From an uncultured Bryobacterales bacterium (GTDB lineage: Bacteria > Acidobacteriota > Terriglobia > Bryobacterales > UBA6623), in contig OY282420.1 in NCBI GenBank assembly GCA_958295955.1, forward strand, positions 3,114,435 to 3,178,434: a DNA stretch of 64,000 nt, written 5' to 3'. Positions 44,133 through 55,004 of the stretch are shown one piece after another. The position numbers and the translations under genes are program-made. The notes beneath the pieces are model-generated. The model ran no database searches. It worked only from the letters and a program-made list of their open reading frames with translations, and was not told the origin of the DNA. How positions within the stretch are numbered: the stretch's first letter is position 1; every line of letters begins with the position of its first letter.

Positions 44133-45665
44133 TCACTGTAAGCGTTCCAGCACGGCGTTCCGCATCAGCGCGCGCGGGGCCTCCGTGCCGGTCCAAAGCT
44201 GGAACTGCGCCGCCGCCTGCTCGACGAACATCTCCAGGCCGCCGATCACCGCGCGGCCCTCGTCTCGGGCATGCTTCAACAGAGCCGTCTCCAGCGGGTT
44301 GTACACCATGTCGAAAACGACATCCGCCGGGATGCGGCCGGGAAAGAGATTACCGTTGGATTTCGGATACATGCCGACGGGGGTCGCATGCACCAGAACG
44401 TCGAAGTAATCGCCGCCGAGCTTGGAAAACTCGATGAGCGGCGCATCGGCCGCGCGAGCCAACCGCTTGACTTTCAGCGGATTGCGCCCCGTAATCACGA
44501 CTTCCGCGCCGCGGTCTTTCAGAGCGAAGACCGCGGCCCGCGCCGCGCCGCCGTTGCCGACGACCAGCACGCGCGAACGATTGAGCCTGACTTTCTTCGC
44601 CAACGGCGCCGTCACCCCGACCGCGTCGGTATTCGTTCCCCACAGCTTGCCCCGCTTGCGGAAGACGGTGTTGACCGCCCCGATGTTGCGCGCCGGCAGA
44701 TCGACCCCGTCGAGGCGGCGCATCACCTTCTGCTTGTGCGGAATCGTCACGCTGAGTCCGGCGATCGGCAACTCGGCGACGCATTTGAAAAAATCTCCGA
44801 TAGCGCCGGGCTCCACCAGGAAAGGCAGGTAAACGGCGTCGATGCGGTTGGCCTGGAACGCCCGGTTGTGCAGCGCCGGCGACATCGAATGACCGACCGG
44901 CTTGGCGATAATCCCGTAAACGGCCGTGTCCGGCGTCCGCTGCTGAACCCTGTACAACTGCCGCAAGGTCGAAGCGGAGAACTGGCCCGGCGCGGTTGGC
45001 GCGGCCTGGAGAATTTCCCCCGGCCGGCCGTTCCGCGGCGCAAGCGCGTCCGGCGCCGCGAAGGTAAAAACCGACCCTCTGGAGAGCGCGAGCAAACGGG
45101 TCATCGCGCCGGCCTCGCTCATGGCGACGAACACCAGCGGCGAATCGCCCCCCGCAAGCGACAGCAACTTGAGGTTGTCGCTCGGACGCGACGCATGCGC
45201 CGCGATCTTGTAAAGCTCCACCGGGAATTTCCGCAGGCGCTTCAATGTCGTCCTCAGAGCGCGCGTGCATTCGAAGTTGTGATACGAGATCATCCGCAGC
45301 GCCTTGCCGTGGAATTCTTCGACGACCGCCGGCTGCGCCTCGACAGTTTCGATCTCGATATCCACCACAGCCGCGCCGGCTGCGACGGAGGCCGCCAACA
45401 CCGCCGTTTGCCGGGCGACCGAGCCCCCAAATTCGCCGCCGTTCGGTTTGCGCCTGCAAGTCGCCAGAATAACCGCGTCGGGATGCCTGTACAGAATCCT
45501 GGGGATTAATTTCGCGCCCTTCATAGGGTCGGCGAGCATGTCCAGACGAAATTCGAGGAACCGATTGCCGCGGTCGCAGGAAGCGATCGCGGCCTCTTCC
45601 AACCGCGAGGAATCGGGCAGACCGAGCGCCACGCAGATTTTGGGTAGGGAACGAACGGAGATCAT
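44133..45665 (-). CDS. aroDE: Fused 3-dehydroquinate dehydratase (type I)-shikimate dehydrogenase
   Basis: 510 residues from ATG 45665. The N-terminal half (about 5-225) is a type I dehydroquinase with His 129 (ISYHNFE) and Schiff-base Lys 153 (ELYKIAAH). The C-terminal half (about 248-510) is shikimate dehydrogenase with KPVGHSMSPALHNRAF, catalytic Lys 311 (TIPHKQKV) and Asp 347 (GTNTDAVG), and a GNGGAARA NADPH loop. This domain order is common in plants and several bacterial groups. It performs steps 3-4 of the shikimate pathway. Overlaps no neighbour; followed by trpE. Confidence 0.92.
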   Translation of the reverse strand: MISVRSLPKICVALGLPDSSRLEEAAIASCDRGNRFLEFRLDMLADPMKGAKLIPRILYRHPDAVILATCRRKPNGGEFGGSVARQTAVLAASVAAGAAVVDIEIETVEAQPAVVEEFHGKALRMISYHNFECTRALRTTLKRLRKFPVELYKIAAHASRPSDNLKLLSLAGGDSPLVFVAMSEAGAMTRLLALSRGSVFTFAAPDALAPRNGRPGEILQAAPTAPGQFSASTLRQLYRVQQRTPDTAVYGIIAKPVGHSMSPALHNRAFQANRIDAVYLPFLVEPGAIGDFFKCVAELPIAGLSVTIPHKQKVMRRLDGVDLPARNIGAVNTVFRKRGKLWGTNTDAVGVTAPLAKKVRLNRSRVLVVGNGGAARAAVFALKDRGAEVVITGRNPLKVKRLARAADAPLIEFSKLGGDYFDVLVHATPVGMYPKSNGNLFPGRIPADVVFDMVYNPLETALLKHARDEGRAVIGGLEMFVEQAAAQFQLWTGTEAPRALMRNAVLERLQ

Positions 45666-45771
45666 CGAGGGAGGCCGCGGCCGCATCGTAAGGTTATCAC
45701 GGCAAAGCCGATCTTTCCCTGCGATGTTCGTTTCCCCGTTCCGCCCGCATCTTGCGCGAAACTGGTTAACT

Positions 45772-47085
45772 ATGATTCCGCGCTACACGCTGCCCGAGCT
45801 GGGCCGTATCTGGTCCGACGAAAACAAGTACCGGCAATGGCTCAGGGTCGAAATCGCCGCTTCGGAAACCCTTGCCGCATTGGGCGAGGTACCGGCGGAA
45901 GCCGCACAGTCCCTGCGCCGATACGCCGACTTCGATGCCGCCCGCATCGCTGCGATCGAAGCCGAGGTTCGCCACGACATCATCGCCTTCACCACCGCGG
46001 TCGCGGAGAAGATGGCCGCGGCCGGCCAGGCCGAGCATTCCCGCTGGCTGCATTTCGGCCTCACCTCGAACGACGTGGTCGATACCGCTCAGGCGCTGTT
46101 GATCCAACAGGCTTCCGCGCCGATCGCAGCCAAGCTCGGCGGTTTGCGGCAAGCGCTCCGCGACCGCGCGCACGAGTTCAAAGACACGGTGATTGTCGGC
46201 CGCACCCACGGCGTCCATGCCGAGCCGACGACGTTCGGCCTCAAGCTGGCCAACTGGTACAGCGAGGTCGACCGCCACGTCGAGCGCTTCGATGCGGCCC
46301 GCGAGCAGATGCGCGTCGGCAAAATCTCCGGAGCGGTGGGAACCCTCGCGCACATCAGTCCGCAAGCTGAAGAGCGGATATGCGCCAAGCTCGGACTGGC
46401 CGCGGCCGCGGTTTCCTCGCAGGTCATTCAGCGCGACCGCCACGCTCACTACGTCGCGGCATTGGCCAATATCGCCGCCACGCTGGAAAAAATCGCCGTC
46501 GAAGTGCGCCACCTGCAGCGCACCGAGGTGCGCGAGGCCCAGGAATATTTCTCCAAATCTCAAAAGGGCAGCTCGGCGATGCCCCATAAGAAAAATCCGA
46601 TCGTTTCCGAGCAGATCACGGGGCTGGCCCGCGTTGTCCGCGGCAATGCCGTCGCCGCCTTCGAGAACGTCGCGCTCTGGCACGAACGCGATATTTCTCA
46701 CAGCTCGGTCGAGCGCATCGTCCTGGCCGATTCGACGACGCTGGTGGACTATCTGCTGGCGAAAACGACCGATCTGGTGCGCAAACTGCTCGTTTACCCC
46801 GAGCGGATGAAAAAAAACCTCGAGTCGAACGGCGGCCTCGTCTATTCCGGACAACTGCTTCTGGAACTCAGCGCCAAAGGCGTGCTGCGTGAAACGGCTT
46901 ACGGATGGGTACAGCGCAACGCGCTCAAGGCTTGGGAAGACGATGACAATTTCCGGGCGTTGGTCGAGCAGGACGCCGACATTCAAGGCGTGCTGTCTGC
47001 GCAAGACTACGACCGCGCGTTTTCGCTCAAGCGCCAACTGCGCAATGTCGATTATATTTTCGGGCGCGTTTTCGGACGGGAATGA
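45772..47085 (+). CDS. purB: Adenylosuccinate lyase
   Basis: 437 residues from ATG 45772 (the longer upstream frame is antisense to aroDE). It contains the substrate-binding LTSNDVVDTAQALLI, VGRTHGVHAEPT and the flexible signature loop KGSSAMPHKKNP. Fits the ~430-residue PurB type. It catalyses two purine-pathway steps: SAICAR to AICAR and adenylosuccinate to AMP. Divergent from aroDE, convergent with mutY. Confidence 0.95.
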   Translation: MIPRYTLPELGRIWSDENKYRQWLRVEIAASETLAALGEVPAEAAQSLRRYADFDAARIAAIEAEVRHDIIAFTTAVAEKMAAAGQAEHSRWLHFGLTSNDVVDTAQALLIQQASAPIAAKLGGLRQALRDRAHEFKDTVIVGRTHGVHAEPTTFGLKLANWYSEVDRHVERFDAAREQMRVGKISGAVGTLAHISPQAEERICAKLGLAAAAVSSQVIQRDRHAHYVAALANIAATLEKIAVEVRHLQRTEVREAQEYFSKSQKGSSAMPHKKNPIVSEQITGLARVVRGNAVAAFENVALWHERDISHSSVERIVLADSTTLVDYLLAKTTDLVRKLLVYPERMKKNLESNGGLVYSGQLLLELSAKGVLRETAYGWVQRNALKAWEDDDNFRALVEQDADIQGVLSAQDYDRAFSLKRQLRNVDYIFGRVFGRE

Positions 47086-47133
47086 CGAGAAAAAGGACGG
47101 TTGCGGCGGGCGGCTGCGTCTGTTGCGGGGCGT

Positions 47134-48186
47134 TCATTGCGTGGGGCCGGCAAGCATGTCCTGCCGGAGAGCTTTTCTGGAGATCGTGGTCACCGGCAGC
47201 CGGCTCAAGCGTTCGGCGGATATCCAGCAGTGCCCCTGCGGCCGTCCGCGGTGCAACGCGGCTTCGTAGATGCTGCCGCGGAATCGGCGATCGGTTATCG
47301 AGTGCTTGAATTCGCCGATTTTCTTGCCGACCGCCACGCCGAGAGACGCGAAATATGCTTCATGGCCGCCCGTCCCGCAGGTGGACGGAAGTTCCCAGAA
47401 ACCCGGCATGATTGCGGCGTCCTGAGGGCGCTGCCTCATCAGCAGGCTTCCGCCGCGGCGAACGACCGCAACCGCCAACTCGACGCGCCGGATTCTCGGG
47501 CGAACCGATTTGTACGGCAATGTGTCCGCGGCGCCCTGCGCCAGGCCGCGGCAGTCCCGCGCCAAAGGGCAGGCGCCGCACTGCGGCGACTTGGGAGTGC
47601 AGACGGTAGCCCCAAGCTCCATCAGAGCCTGGTTGAAAGCGCCCCGCTCGCCGGGCGCCGCCGCGTCCATCAATTCTTGGGCGCGGCCGGCCAGAGCGCG
47701 TTTCGTTTCCCCCTTGGCGATGTCTCGGCGGTCGTTCGCAAGCCGGGTGAGCAGCCGCATCACATTGCCGTCGAGCACCGCGAACGGCAGGTCGAAGGCG
47801 ATGCTCGCGACGGCGGCCGCGGTGTACCCGCCTACCCCGTCAAGCGCGCGGATTGCATCGTAGTCCCGGGGGAATTGCCCGTCGTGTTCGCCGGCGATCT
47901 TCGTTGCGGCGCGCTGCAGCAGCCGCGCGCGGCGGTAGTAGCCCAATCCGGCCCACGCTTGCAGCAGCTCCTGCTCCGGCGCGGCGGCCAATGCCGCGGC
48001 GTTCGGATACCGCTCGAGAAAGCGCTCGTAGTAGGGGACGACGGCTTCGACCCGCGTCTGCTGCAGCATGATTTCCGCGACCCAGATGCGGTAAGGGTCG
48101 GCAGTGCGCCGCCAGGGAAGGTCGCGCGCGGCGTCCGCGTACCAACTGAGCAGGCGCCGCACGAACGCTCGGTCCGTCAGCCGCAT
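47134..48186 (-). CDS. mutY: A/G-specific adenine glycosylase
   Basis: 350 residues. The helix-hairpin-helix region LDGVGGYTAAAVASIAF precedes the catalytic Asp 139 (AVLDGNVMR); Glu 38 (WVAEIMLQQT) is also conserved. The [4Fe-4S] cysteines follow the canonical spacing C-x6-C-x2-C-x5-C at 196, 203, 206 and 212. A C-terminal Nudix-like domain (from about 240) helps recognise 8-oxoG. Removes adenine mispaired with 8-oxoguanine. It follows the small secreted protein genes but a strong terminator intervenes. Confidence 0.95.
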   Translation of the reverse strand: MRLTDRAFVRRLLSWYADAARDLPWRRTADPYRIWVAEIMLQQTRVEAVVPYYERFLERYPNAAALAAAPEQELLQAWAGLGYYRRARLLQRAATKIAGEHDGQFPRDYDAIRALDGVGGYTAAAVASIAFDLPFAVLDGNVMRLLTRLANDRRDIAKGETKRALAGRAQELMDAAAPGERGAFNQALMELGATVCTPKSPQCGACPLARDCRGLAQGAADTLPYKSVRPRIRRVELAVAVVRRGGSLLMRQRPQDAAIMPGFWELPSTCGTGGHEAYFASLGVAVGKKIGEFKHSITDRRFRGSIYEAALHRGRPQGHCWISAERLSRLPVTTISRKALRQDMLAGPTQ

Positions 48187-48230
48187 GAAATCCCGCTATG
48201 CGTTGACACTTGGTTTGCGGCAAAGAGGCG

Positions 48231-48263
48231 AAAAAGAAAAGGCCGCCGCAAGAAGCGGCGGCC
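48231..48263 (-). terminator. Strong intrinsic terminator
   Basis: On the minus strand, a perfect 9-bp GC stem (GGCCGCCGC/GCGGCGGCC, 48241-48263, 5-nt loop) is followed directly by TTTTCTTTTT (48240-48231). This is a textbook Rho-independent terminator ending the transcript of the two small secreted protein genes. Confidence 0.92.
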
Positions 48264-48292
48264 CTGTCGCACAACGAAACTTCGCAGTCGGT

Positions 48293-48613
48293 TTACATGA
48301 CCGCCGACCTGATCTTCAGCGTCAGGTCGTTTCCCGACCCGCCGGCTTCGGCGTCAAGCCGAACCTTCGAGCCGACCTTATCTTTGACGTGGTCGAGGCC
48401 GTCGACAATTTTATAGATTTTCTTGTCGATGTCTTCGATGAACACGATCTGTTCGCCCGCCTCGACGCACGACCGGGCGCACTTCGCATGCCCTTCGCTT
48501 GGCGCGTTTCCCGCGCGGGCGCACTTCTCATCTGCGACGTAGCCGATAAACTCCGCCGCGGATAAAACTCCCCCGCCCAGCCCGAGAGCCAGAACTAGAG
48601 TCGCCGGTTTCAA
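48293..48613 (-). CDS. Small secreted Cys-containing protein, paralog of its neighbour
   Basis: 106 residues starting with TTG 48613 (no ATG/GTG is available), a hydrophobic signal (LVLALGLGGGVLSAAEF) and the pattern GYVADEKCARAG...HAKCARSCVEAGEQIVFIEDID. Three cysteines (CARAG, KCARSC) match those of the next protein. Its start lies in the same reading frame as, and 12 bp after, the upstream gene's TGA. No SD is evident at TTG, so initiation may depend on coupling. The family has been seen in acidobacteria as an uncharacterised secreted type (my recollection). Confidence 0.65.
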   Translation of the reverse strand: MKPATLVLALGLGGGVLSAAEFIGYVADEKCARAGNAPSEGHAKCARSCVEAGEQIVFIEDIDKKIYKIVDGLDHVKDKVGSKVRLDAEAGGSGNDLTLKIRSAVM

Positions 48614-48622
48614 GAGAAACGG

Positions 48623-48934
48623 TCAGTCCGAGGCTTCGACGCTTTCGATCGAGCTGATCTTGCCGTCGGCGATCATGCCGTTGATCGTAACTTTCGCGCC
48701 GGCGTGCTCTTTGACCTTGTCCTGCTCGGCTATCTCGTATATCTTGCCGTCGGCGTCAACCAACACGGCGGCCTCGCCTCCGCCGATGCAGCCCTTGGCG
48801 CATCCGGCATGGCCGGCGCCGGCCTTGCCCGCCTTGGCGCATTTGGCGTCCGTGACGAAGCCCGTCGCCGAGCCTGCGAAGCAAAGCGCGGCAGTCACCA
48901 GCGTCAGAATGGCGATGGTCAGGATTTTTTTCAT
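48623..48934 (-). CDS. Small secreted Cys-containing protein
   Basis: 103 residues from ATG 48934 with a strong SD (GAGGAGG, 5 nt spacing). Signal peptide KKILTIAILTLVTAALCFAG, then GFVTDAKCAKAGKAGAGHAGCAKGCIGGGEAAVLVDADGKIYEI and a C-terminal DKVKEHAGAKVTING. Similar to the following protein (about half the positions), so the pair arose by duplication. The cysteines may bind metal or form disulfides in the periplasm. Function unknown. Confidence 0.75.
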   Translation of the reverse strand: MKKILTIAILTLVTAALCFAGSATGFVTDAKCAKAGKAGAGHAGCAKGCIGGGEAAVLVDADGKIYEIAEQDKVKEHAGAKVTINGMIADGKISSIESVEASD

Positions 48935-49024
48935 TGGGTCCTCCTCAAGGCCGATTTGACGGCCCGAATGCATCAATGGTAGCGAGCGGGGCAGCAAGTG
49001 TCAACAACGAATCGCCGGAAAAAA

Positions 49025-51243
<2,219 letters not shown>

Positions 51244-51403
51244 GGCTTCTCTCGGTTGGATAGGGCGGTCCATTCCTCGCCGGACACGAACCGTCCCGAG
51301 AAGGTCCCCCGGAGCTTACGCCCGTGGACTAGAATAAGATTTTACCATTTTCGCGGGCCGGGTTCTATCCTTTCCGTCCCGCTTCCCGTCCAAATCGATA
51401 GCC

Positions 51404-52216
51404 GTGAGAAAAAGCCAAGCCCAAACCCCCGCAGCCCCGGAAATTTCCAAAAAGAAGCACGATGCGGAAGCGCCACGCGGATTCGTAGCGGAGTGGACGG
51501 TCACGATCCTGCTCCTGCTTTTCGGCACGACCACGCTGGTCCAGGCGTTCGTCATTCCAACCGGCTCGATGGAAGATTCGCTGTTGATCGGCGATCACCT
51601 GTTGGTCGACAAGCTCGCCTACGCGCCGCAAGGCGCTATCGGCAAGTATTTGCTGCCCTATCAGGATGTCGAGCGGGGCGACATCATCGTTTTCCGTTAT
51701 CCGATCGACTTGAACCAGACGTTCGTGAAACGCGTAGTCGGCGCGCCGGGCGACCGGCTCAAAGTCGTCGACAAACAGCTCTGGGTGAACGGCGCCGCTC
51801 TCGACGAGCCGTATGTCGTACACAAAAGCGACTATATCGACGCCTACCGCGATAATTTTCCCTCGCCGCCCAGAAGCATGCAGGTTTACCAGTCGGCGGT
51901 GGATATGCTTGAAAACCACGTCCGCGACGGCGAAATCGTCGTGCCCGAAGGCAACTATTTCGCCATGGGCGACAACCGCGACCTCTCGCTCGACAGCCGC
52001 TACTGGGGATTCGTTCCGCGCGACCACATCATCGGCAAGCCCCTGATTATCTACTGGTCATACGATGCGCCGACGTCGCACCTGCAAGACGCCGGCATAT
52101 CGCTCGCGCATCTCAGAGATCTGGCGCTGAATTTTTTCCCGAAGACCCGCTGGAAGCGCACGTTCCAGCTCATCCACTCTTACGACTGGTCCGCTCTCGA
52201 CGCGCCGCAGCAATGA
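51404..52216 (+). CDS. lepB: Signal peptidase I
   Basis: 270 residues from GTG 51404. One TM helix (WTVTILLLLFGTTTLVQAFV) is followed by the catalytic serine in PTGSMEDSL (Ser 55), general-base lysine in TFVKRVVGAPGD (Lys 109), and MGDNRDLSLDSRYWG. Removes signal peptides at the inner membrane. The N-terminal 25 residues are polar, unlike the two-TM E. coli enzyme. It overlaps manC by ATGA, an unexpected but clean coupling. Confidence 0.94.
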   Translation: MRKSQAQTPAAPEISKKKHDAEAPRGFVAEWTVTILLLLFGTTTLVQAFVIPTGSMEDSLLIGDHLLVDKLAYAPQGAIGKYLLPYQDVERGDIIVFRYPIDLNQTFVKRVVGAPGDRLKVVDKQLWVNGAALDEPYVVHKSDYIDAYRDNFPSPPRSMQVYQSAVDMLENHVRDGEIVVPEGNYFAMGDNRDLSLDSRYWGFVPRDHIIGKPLIIYWSYDAPTSHLQDAGISLAHLRDLALNFFPKTRWKRTFQLIHSYDWSALDAPQQ

Positions 52217-53304
52217 GCCGCTCGAAGCTGCCGGACCATTTCCATGCCGTCGTCCTGGCCGGCGGGCGCGGCACGCGTTTCTGGCCGCGCAGCCGCAAGC
52301 GCGCGCCGAAGCAACTGTTGCCGGTTGTGGGCGGCTCGACTCTGCTGCAACAAACGGTAAGCCGCTTGCGCGGCCTCGCGCCGCCCGAGCGGATCTGGGT
52401 TTGCGCCAACGACCTGCTGCGCCGCGCCGTCATGCAGCAACTGCCCGACGTGCCGGCGGAACAGATCGTCGCCGAGCCGACGCCGCGCAATACCGCGCCC
52501 TGCATCGGCCTCGCGGCAAGGATGCTGCTGCGCGGCGACCCCGATGCGGTGATGGGGGTTTTCCCCGCGGATCACCTGATCGAGAACGAACGGCCCTACC
52601 GCGCCGTTCTCAGGCAAGCCGTCACGGCGGCCGACTCCGGCAAGCTGCTCGTGCTGGGCATCGAACCGCGCTGGGCCGAAACCGGCTATGGCTACATCCA
52701 ATTCCCCAAGGGGACTGTTGCGGGCGCCGAAACTCCTGTCGGCGTGATCCGTTTTCATGAAAAGCCGGGGCCGGAGGACGCGGAACGGTTCGTCCGCGCC
52801 GGAAATTTTTTCTGGAACAGCGGACAGTTCGTTTGGCGCGCCCAAGCGTTGTGGGACGCCCTGGAGCAATTCCTCCCGGAGACCGCCAAGACGATCGACA
52901 GAATTGCCGGCGCATCTCCGCAAGATTTCAACGAGTCTCTTGCGGCGCATTATGCGGCCTGCGAGAACATCTCGGTCGATTACGGCATCCTTGAAAAATC
53001 AGGGAACATCGCCGGCTTCGCTACGGCCGGCCTGGGCTGGAACGACGTCGGCAGTTGGCAGGCGCTTTACAGTCTGCTGCCCAAGGACAAAGATGGCAAT
53101 GCCGCCCGCACTGCTGCGCTGTTCCAAAAGGCTGCAGGCAATTTCATCGACGCTCCCGGCAAATGCGCAGCGCTGCTGGGCGTCAACGACCTGATCGTCG
53201 TGGATACCCCGGACGCCCTGCTGATCTGTCCGCGAAGCGAAGCGCAAAAGGTTTCGGCCCTGGTCGAAGCGTTGGAAGCGGCCGGCCGCCGCGAGTTGCT
53301 GTAG
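52213..53304 (+). CDS. manC: Mannose-1-phosphate guanylyltransferase
   Basis: 363 residues of the single-domain class: VLAGGRGTRFWPRSRKRAPKQ (nucleotide loop), EPTPRNTAPCIGLAA, FHEKPGP and WNSGQFVW. No C-terminal isomerase cupin, so it makes GDP-mannose only. This supplies polysaccharide/lipid glycosylation, consistent with the glycosyltransferase block to the left. Translationally coupled to lepB. Distal sulfatase starts 45 bp downstream. Confidence 0.9.
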   Translation: MSRSKLPDHFHAVVLAGGRGTRFWPRSRKRAPKQLLPVVGGSTLLQQTVSRLRGLAPPERIWVCANDLLRRAVMQQLPDVPAEQIVAEPTPRNTAPCIGLAARMLLRGDPDAVMGVFPADHLIENERPYRAVLRQAVTAADSGKLLVLGIEPRWAETGYGYIQFPKGTVAGAETPVGVIRFHEKPGPEDAERFVRAGNFFWNSGQFVWRAQALWDALEQFLPETAKTIDRIAGASPQDFNESLAAHYAACENISVDYGILEKSGNIAGFATAGLGWNDVGSWQALYSLLPKDKDGNAARTAALFQKAAGNFIDAPGKCAALLGVNDLIVVDTPDALLICPRSEAQKVSALVEALEAAGRRELL

Positions 53305-53348
53305 CCCTTTGCGCCGGCGCGGCCTGTTGCGCGACACTCTTGGATGAG

Positions 53349-54962
53349 ATGACTGAAACCATCGACCGCCGCAACTTCCTGCGCCTTGCCGGCGCTGCTG
53401 CGCTTGCCGGGTGTTCCGCGGCGGACTCCGGGCCCGACGGCCGTCCCAACATCGTCATCGTCATGGCCGACGACATGGGGTTTTCCGACATCGGCCCTTA
53501 CGGCGGCGAAATCGACACGCCCACGCTCGATTATCTGGCCGCGAACGGGCTGCGCTTCACGCAGTTCTACAACACCGCGCGCTGCTGTCCCACCCGCGCG
53601 GCATTGCTCACGGGAATCTATCAGCATCAGGCCGGCGTCGGCCACATGGTCGGCGATATGGGCCGGCCGGCCTATCGGGGCTATCTCAACGACCGTTGCG
53701 TGACCATCGCCGAGGCGCTCAAGCCCGCCGGCTACACAACGCTGATGTCCGGCAAGTGGCATGTCGGCGAAGAGCGCCCTCATTGGCCCGTCGACCGCGG
53801 GTTCGACGAGTATTTCGGTTTGATCAGCGGCGCCTCGAACTACTTCAAGCTCGACGGCGCGCGCACGATGGCGCTCGGCAACGAGCCGTGGACTCCTCCC
53901 GACGACGGCTCCTTCTACATGACCGACGCCATCGCCGACCACGCCGTCGAATTTCTCGACAAGCACGGCGGCAAGGACAACCCGTTCCTGCTCTACTTGC
54001 CGTTCACGGCGCCGCATTGGCCGCTGCACGCCAAGCCCGCGGACATTGCGAAGTACAAGGGCAAATACGCCATGGGCTGGGACGCGCTGCGCGAGCAGCG
54101 TTACGCCCGCGAGCTCGAGTTGGGACTGATCGACGAAAAATGGGCGCTCAGCCCCCGCGACCCGGACGTGCCGGCGTGGGAAGACGTGGACAACAAGCCG
54201 CTCTGGGAGCGCCGCATGGAAGTGTACGCCGCGATGATCGACTGCATGGATCAAGGCATCGGCCGCGTCGTGGACAAGATCCGCAGCCTCGGCAAGCTCG
54301 ACAACACCCTGATCCTGTTTCTGGCCGACAACGGCGCCTGCCACGAAAACGCCGATATCGAACAGGGCACGCCGCGCAATACCTGGGGCGACCCGAACGC
54401 CATGCCGGGCGGGCCGGATTCGTTCGACGGCTACGACCGGCCGTGGGCCAACGCCGGCAACACGCCCTTCCGCATGTTCAAAAGCTGGGTGCATGAGGGG
54501 GGCATTGCGACGCCCCTGATCTGCCATTGGCCGGCCGGCGTCGCGCAGCCGAAAGGCTCGATCACCGACGAGCCCGGCCACTTGATCGACCTGATGGCGA
54601 CATGCCTCGATCTGGCCGGCGCCGCATACCCCGCAACCTTCAACGGCAAGCCCATCACGCCGCTCGAAGGCAAGAGCCTGCGCCCGATCTTCGCAAACGG
54701 CAAGCGCGAAGGGCACGAAGCCCTTTTCTGGGATCACCAGGGCAACCGCGCCGTGCGCATGGGCAAATGGAAACTGGTGTCGCTTTACGACCGCGCCGGC
54801 GGCGGCTATGCGCCGTGGGAGCTCTACGATCTCGAAGCCGACCGCAGCGAGCTCAACGACCTCGCCGCCGATAGCCCCGAGCGCGTCGCCGCAATGGAAG
54901 CCGCCTGGACGGCCTGGGCCGAGAAAGTAGGCTGGGTTCCCTGGAACGAGCTCACTGCTTAG
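53349..54962 (+). CDS. Tat/lipoprotein-type sulfatase
   Basis: From ATG 53349 the protein has 537 residues with a twin-arginine motif DRRNFLRLAG merging into lipobox LAGC, so it may be Tat-exported and lipidated. Metal motif MADDMGFSDIGPYGG, formylglycine signature CCPTR (Cys 79) and ADNGACHEN are intact. It differs in length and domain from the other two sulfatases. Longer frame to 53055 is antisense-like extension and rejected. The neighbour is manC (45 bp upstream) and an OYE gene convergent downstream. Confidence 0.92.
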   Translation: MTETIDRRNFLRLAGAAALAGCSAADSGPDGRPNIVIVMADDMGFSDIGPYGGEIDTPTLDYLAANGLRFTQFYNTARCCPTRAALLTGIYQHQAGVGHMVGDMGRPAYRGYLNDRCVTIAEALKPAGYTTLMSGKWHVGEERPHWPVDRGFDEYFGLISGASNYFKLDGARTMALGNEPWTPPDDGSFYMTDAIADHAVEFLDKHGGKDNPFLLYLPFTAPHWPLHAKPADIAKYKGKYAMGWDALREQRYARELELGLIDEKWALSPRDPDVPAWEDVDNKPLWERRMEVYAAMIDCMDQGIGRVVDKIRSLGKLDNTLILFLADNGACHENADIEQGTPRNTWGDPNAMPGGPDSFDGYDRPWANAGNTPFRMFKSWVHEGGIATPLICHWPAGVAQPKGSITDEPGHLIDLMATCLDLAGAAYPATFNGKPITPLEGKSLRPIFANGKREGHEALFWDHQGNRAVRMGKWKLVSLYDRAGGGYAPWELYDLEADRSELNDLAADSPERVAAMEAAWTAWAEKVGWVPWNELTA

Positions 54963-55004
54963 CAACCCGCGGCTGCAGGGTCTCGGCGGCGCGGTTATCC
55001 TCTA

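Noticed and set aside
48611..48625. Selenocysteine or programmed read-through at the TGA
   Set aside because: No SECIS-like hairpin is visible, and the downstream protein has its own signal-like N-terminus. Read-through is kept only as a speculative note.
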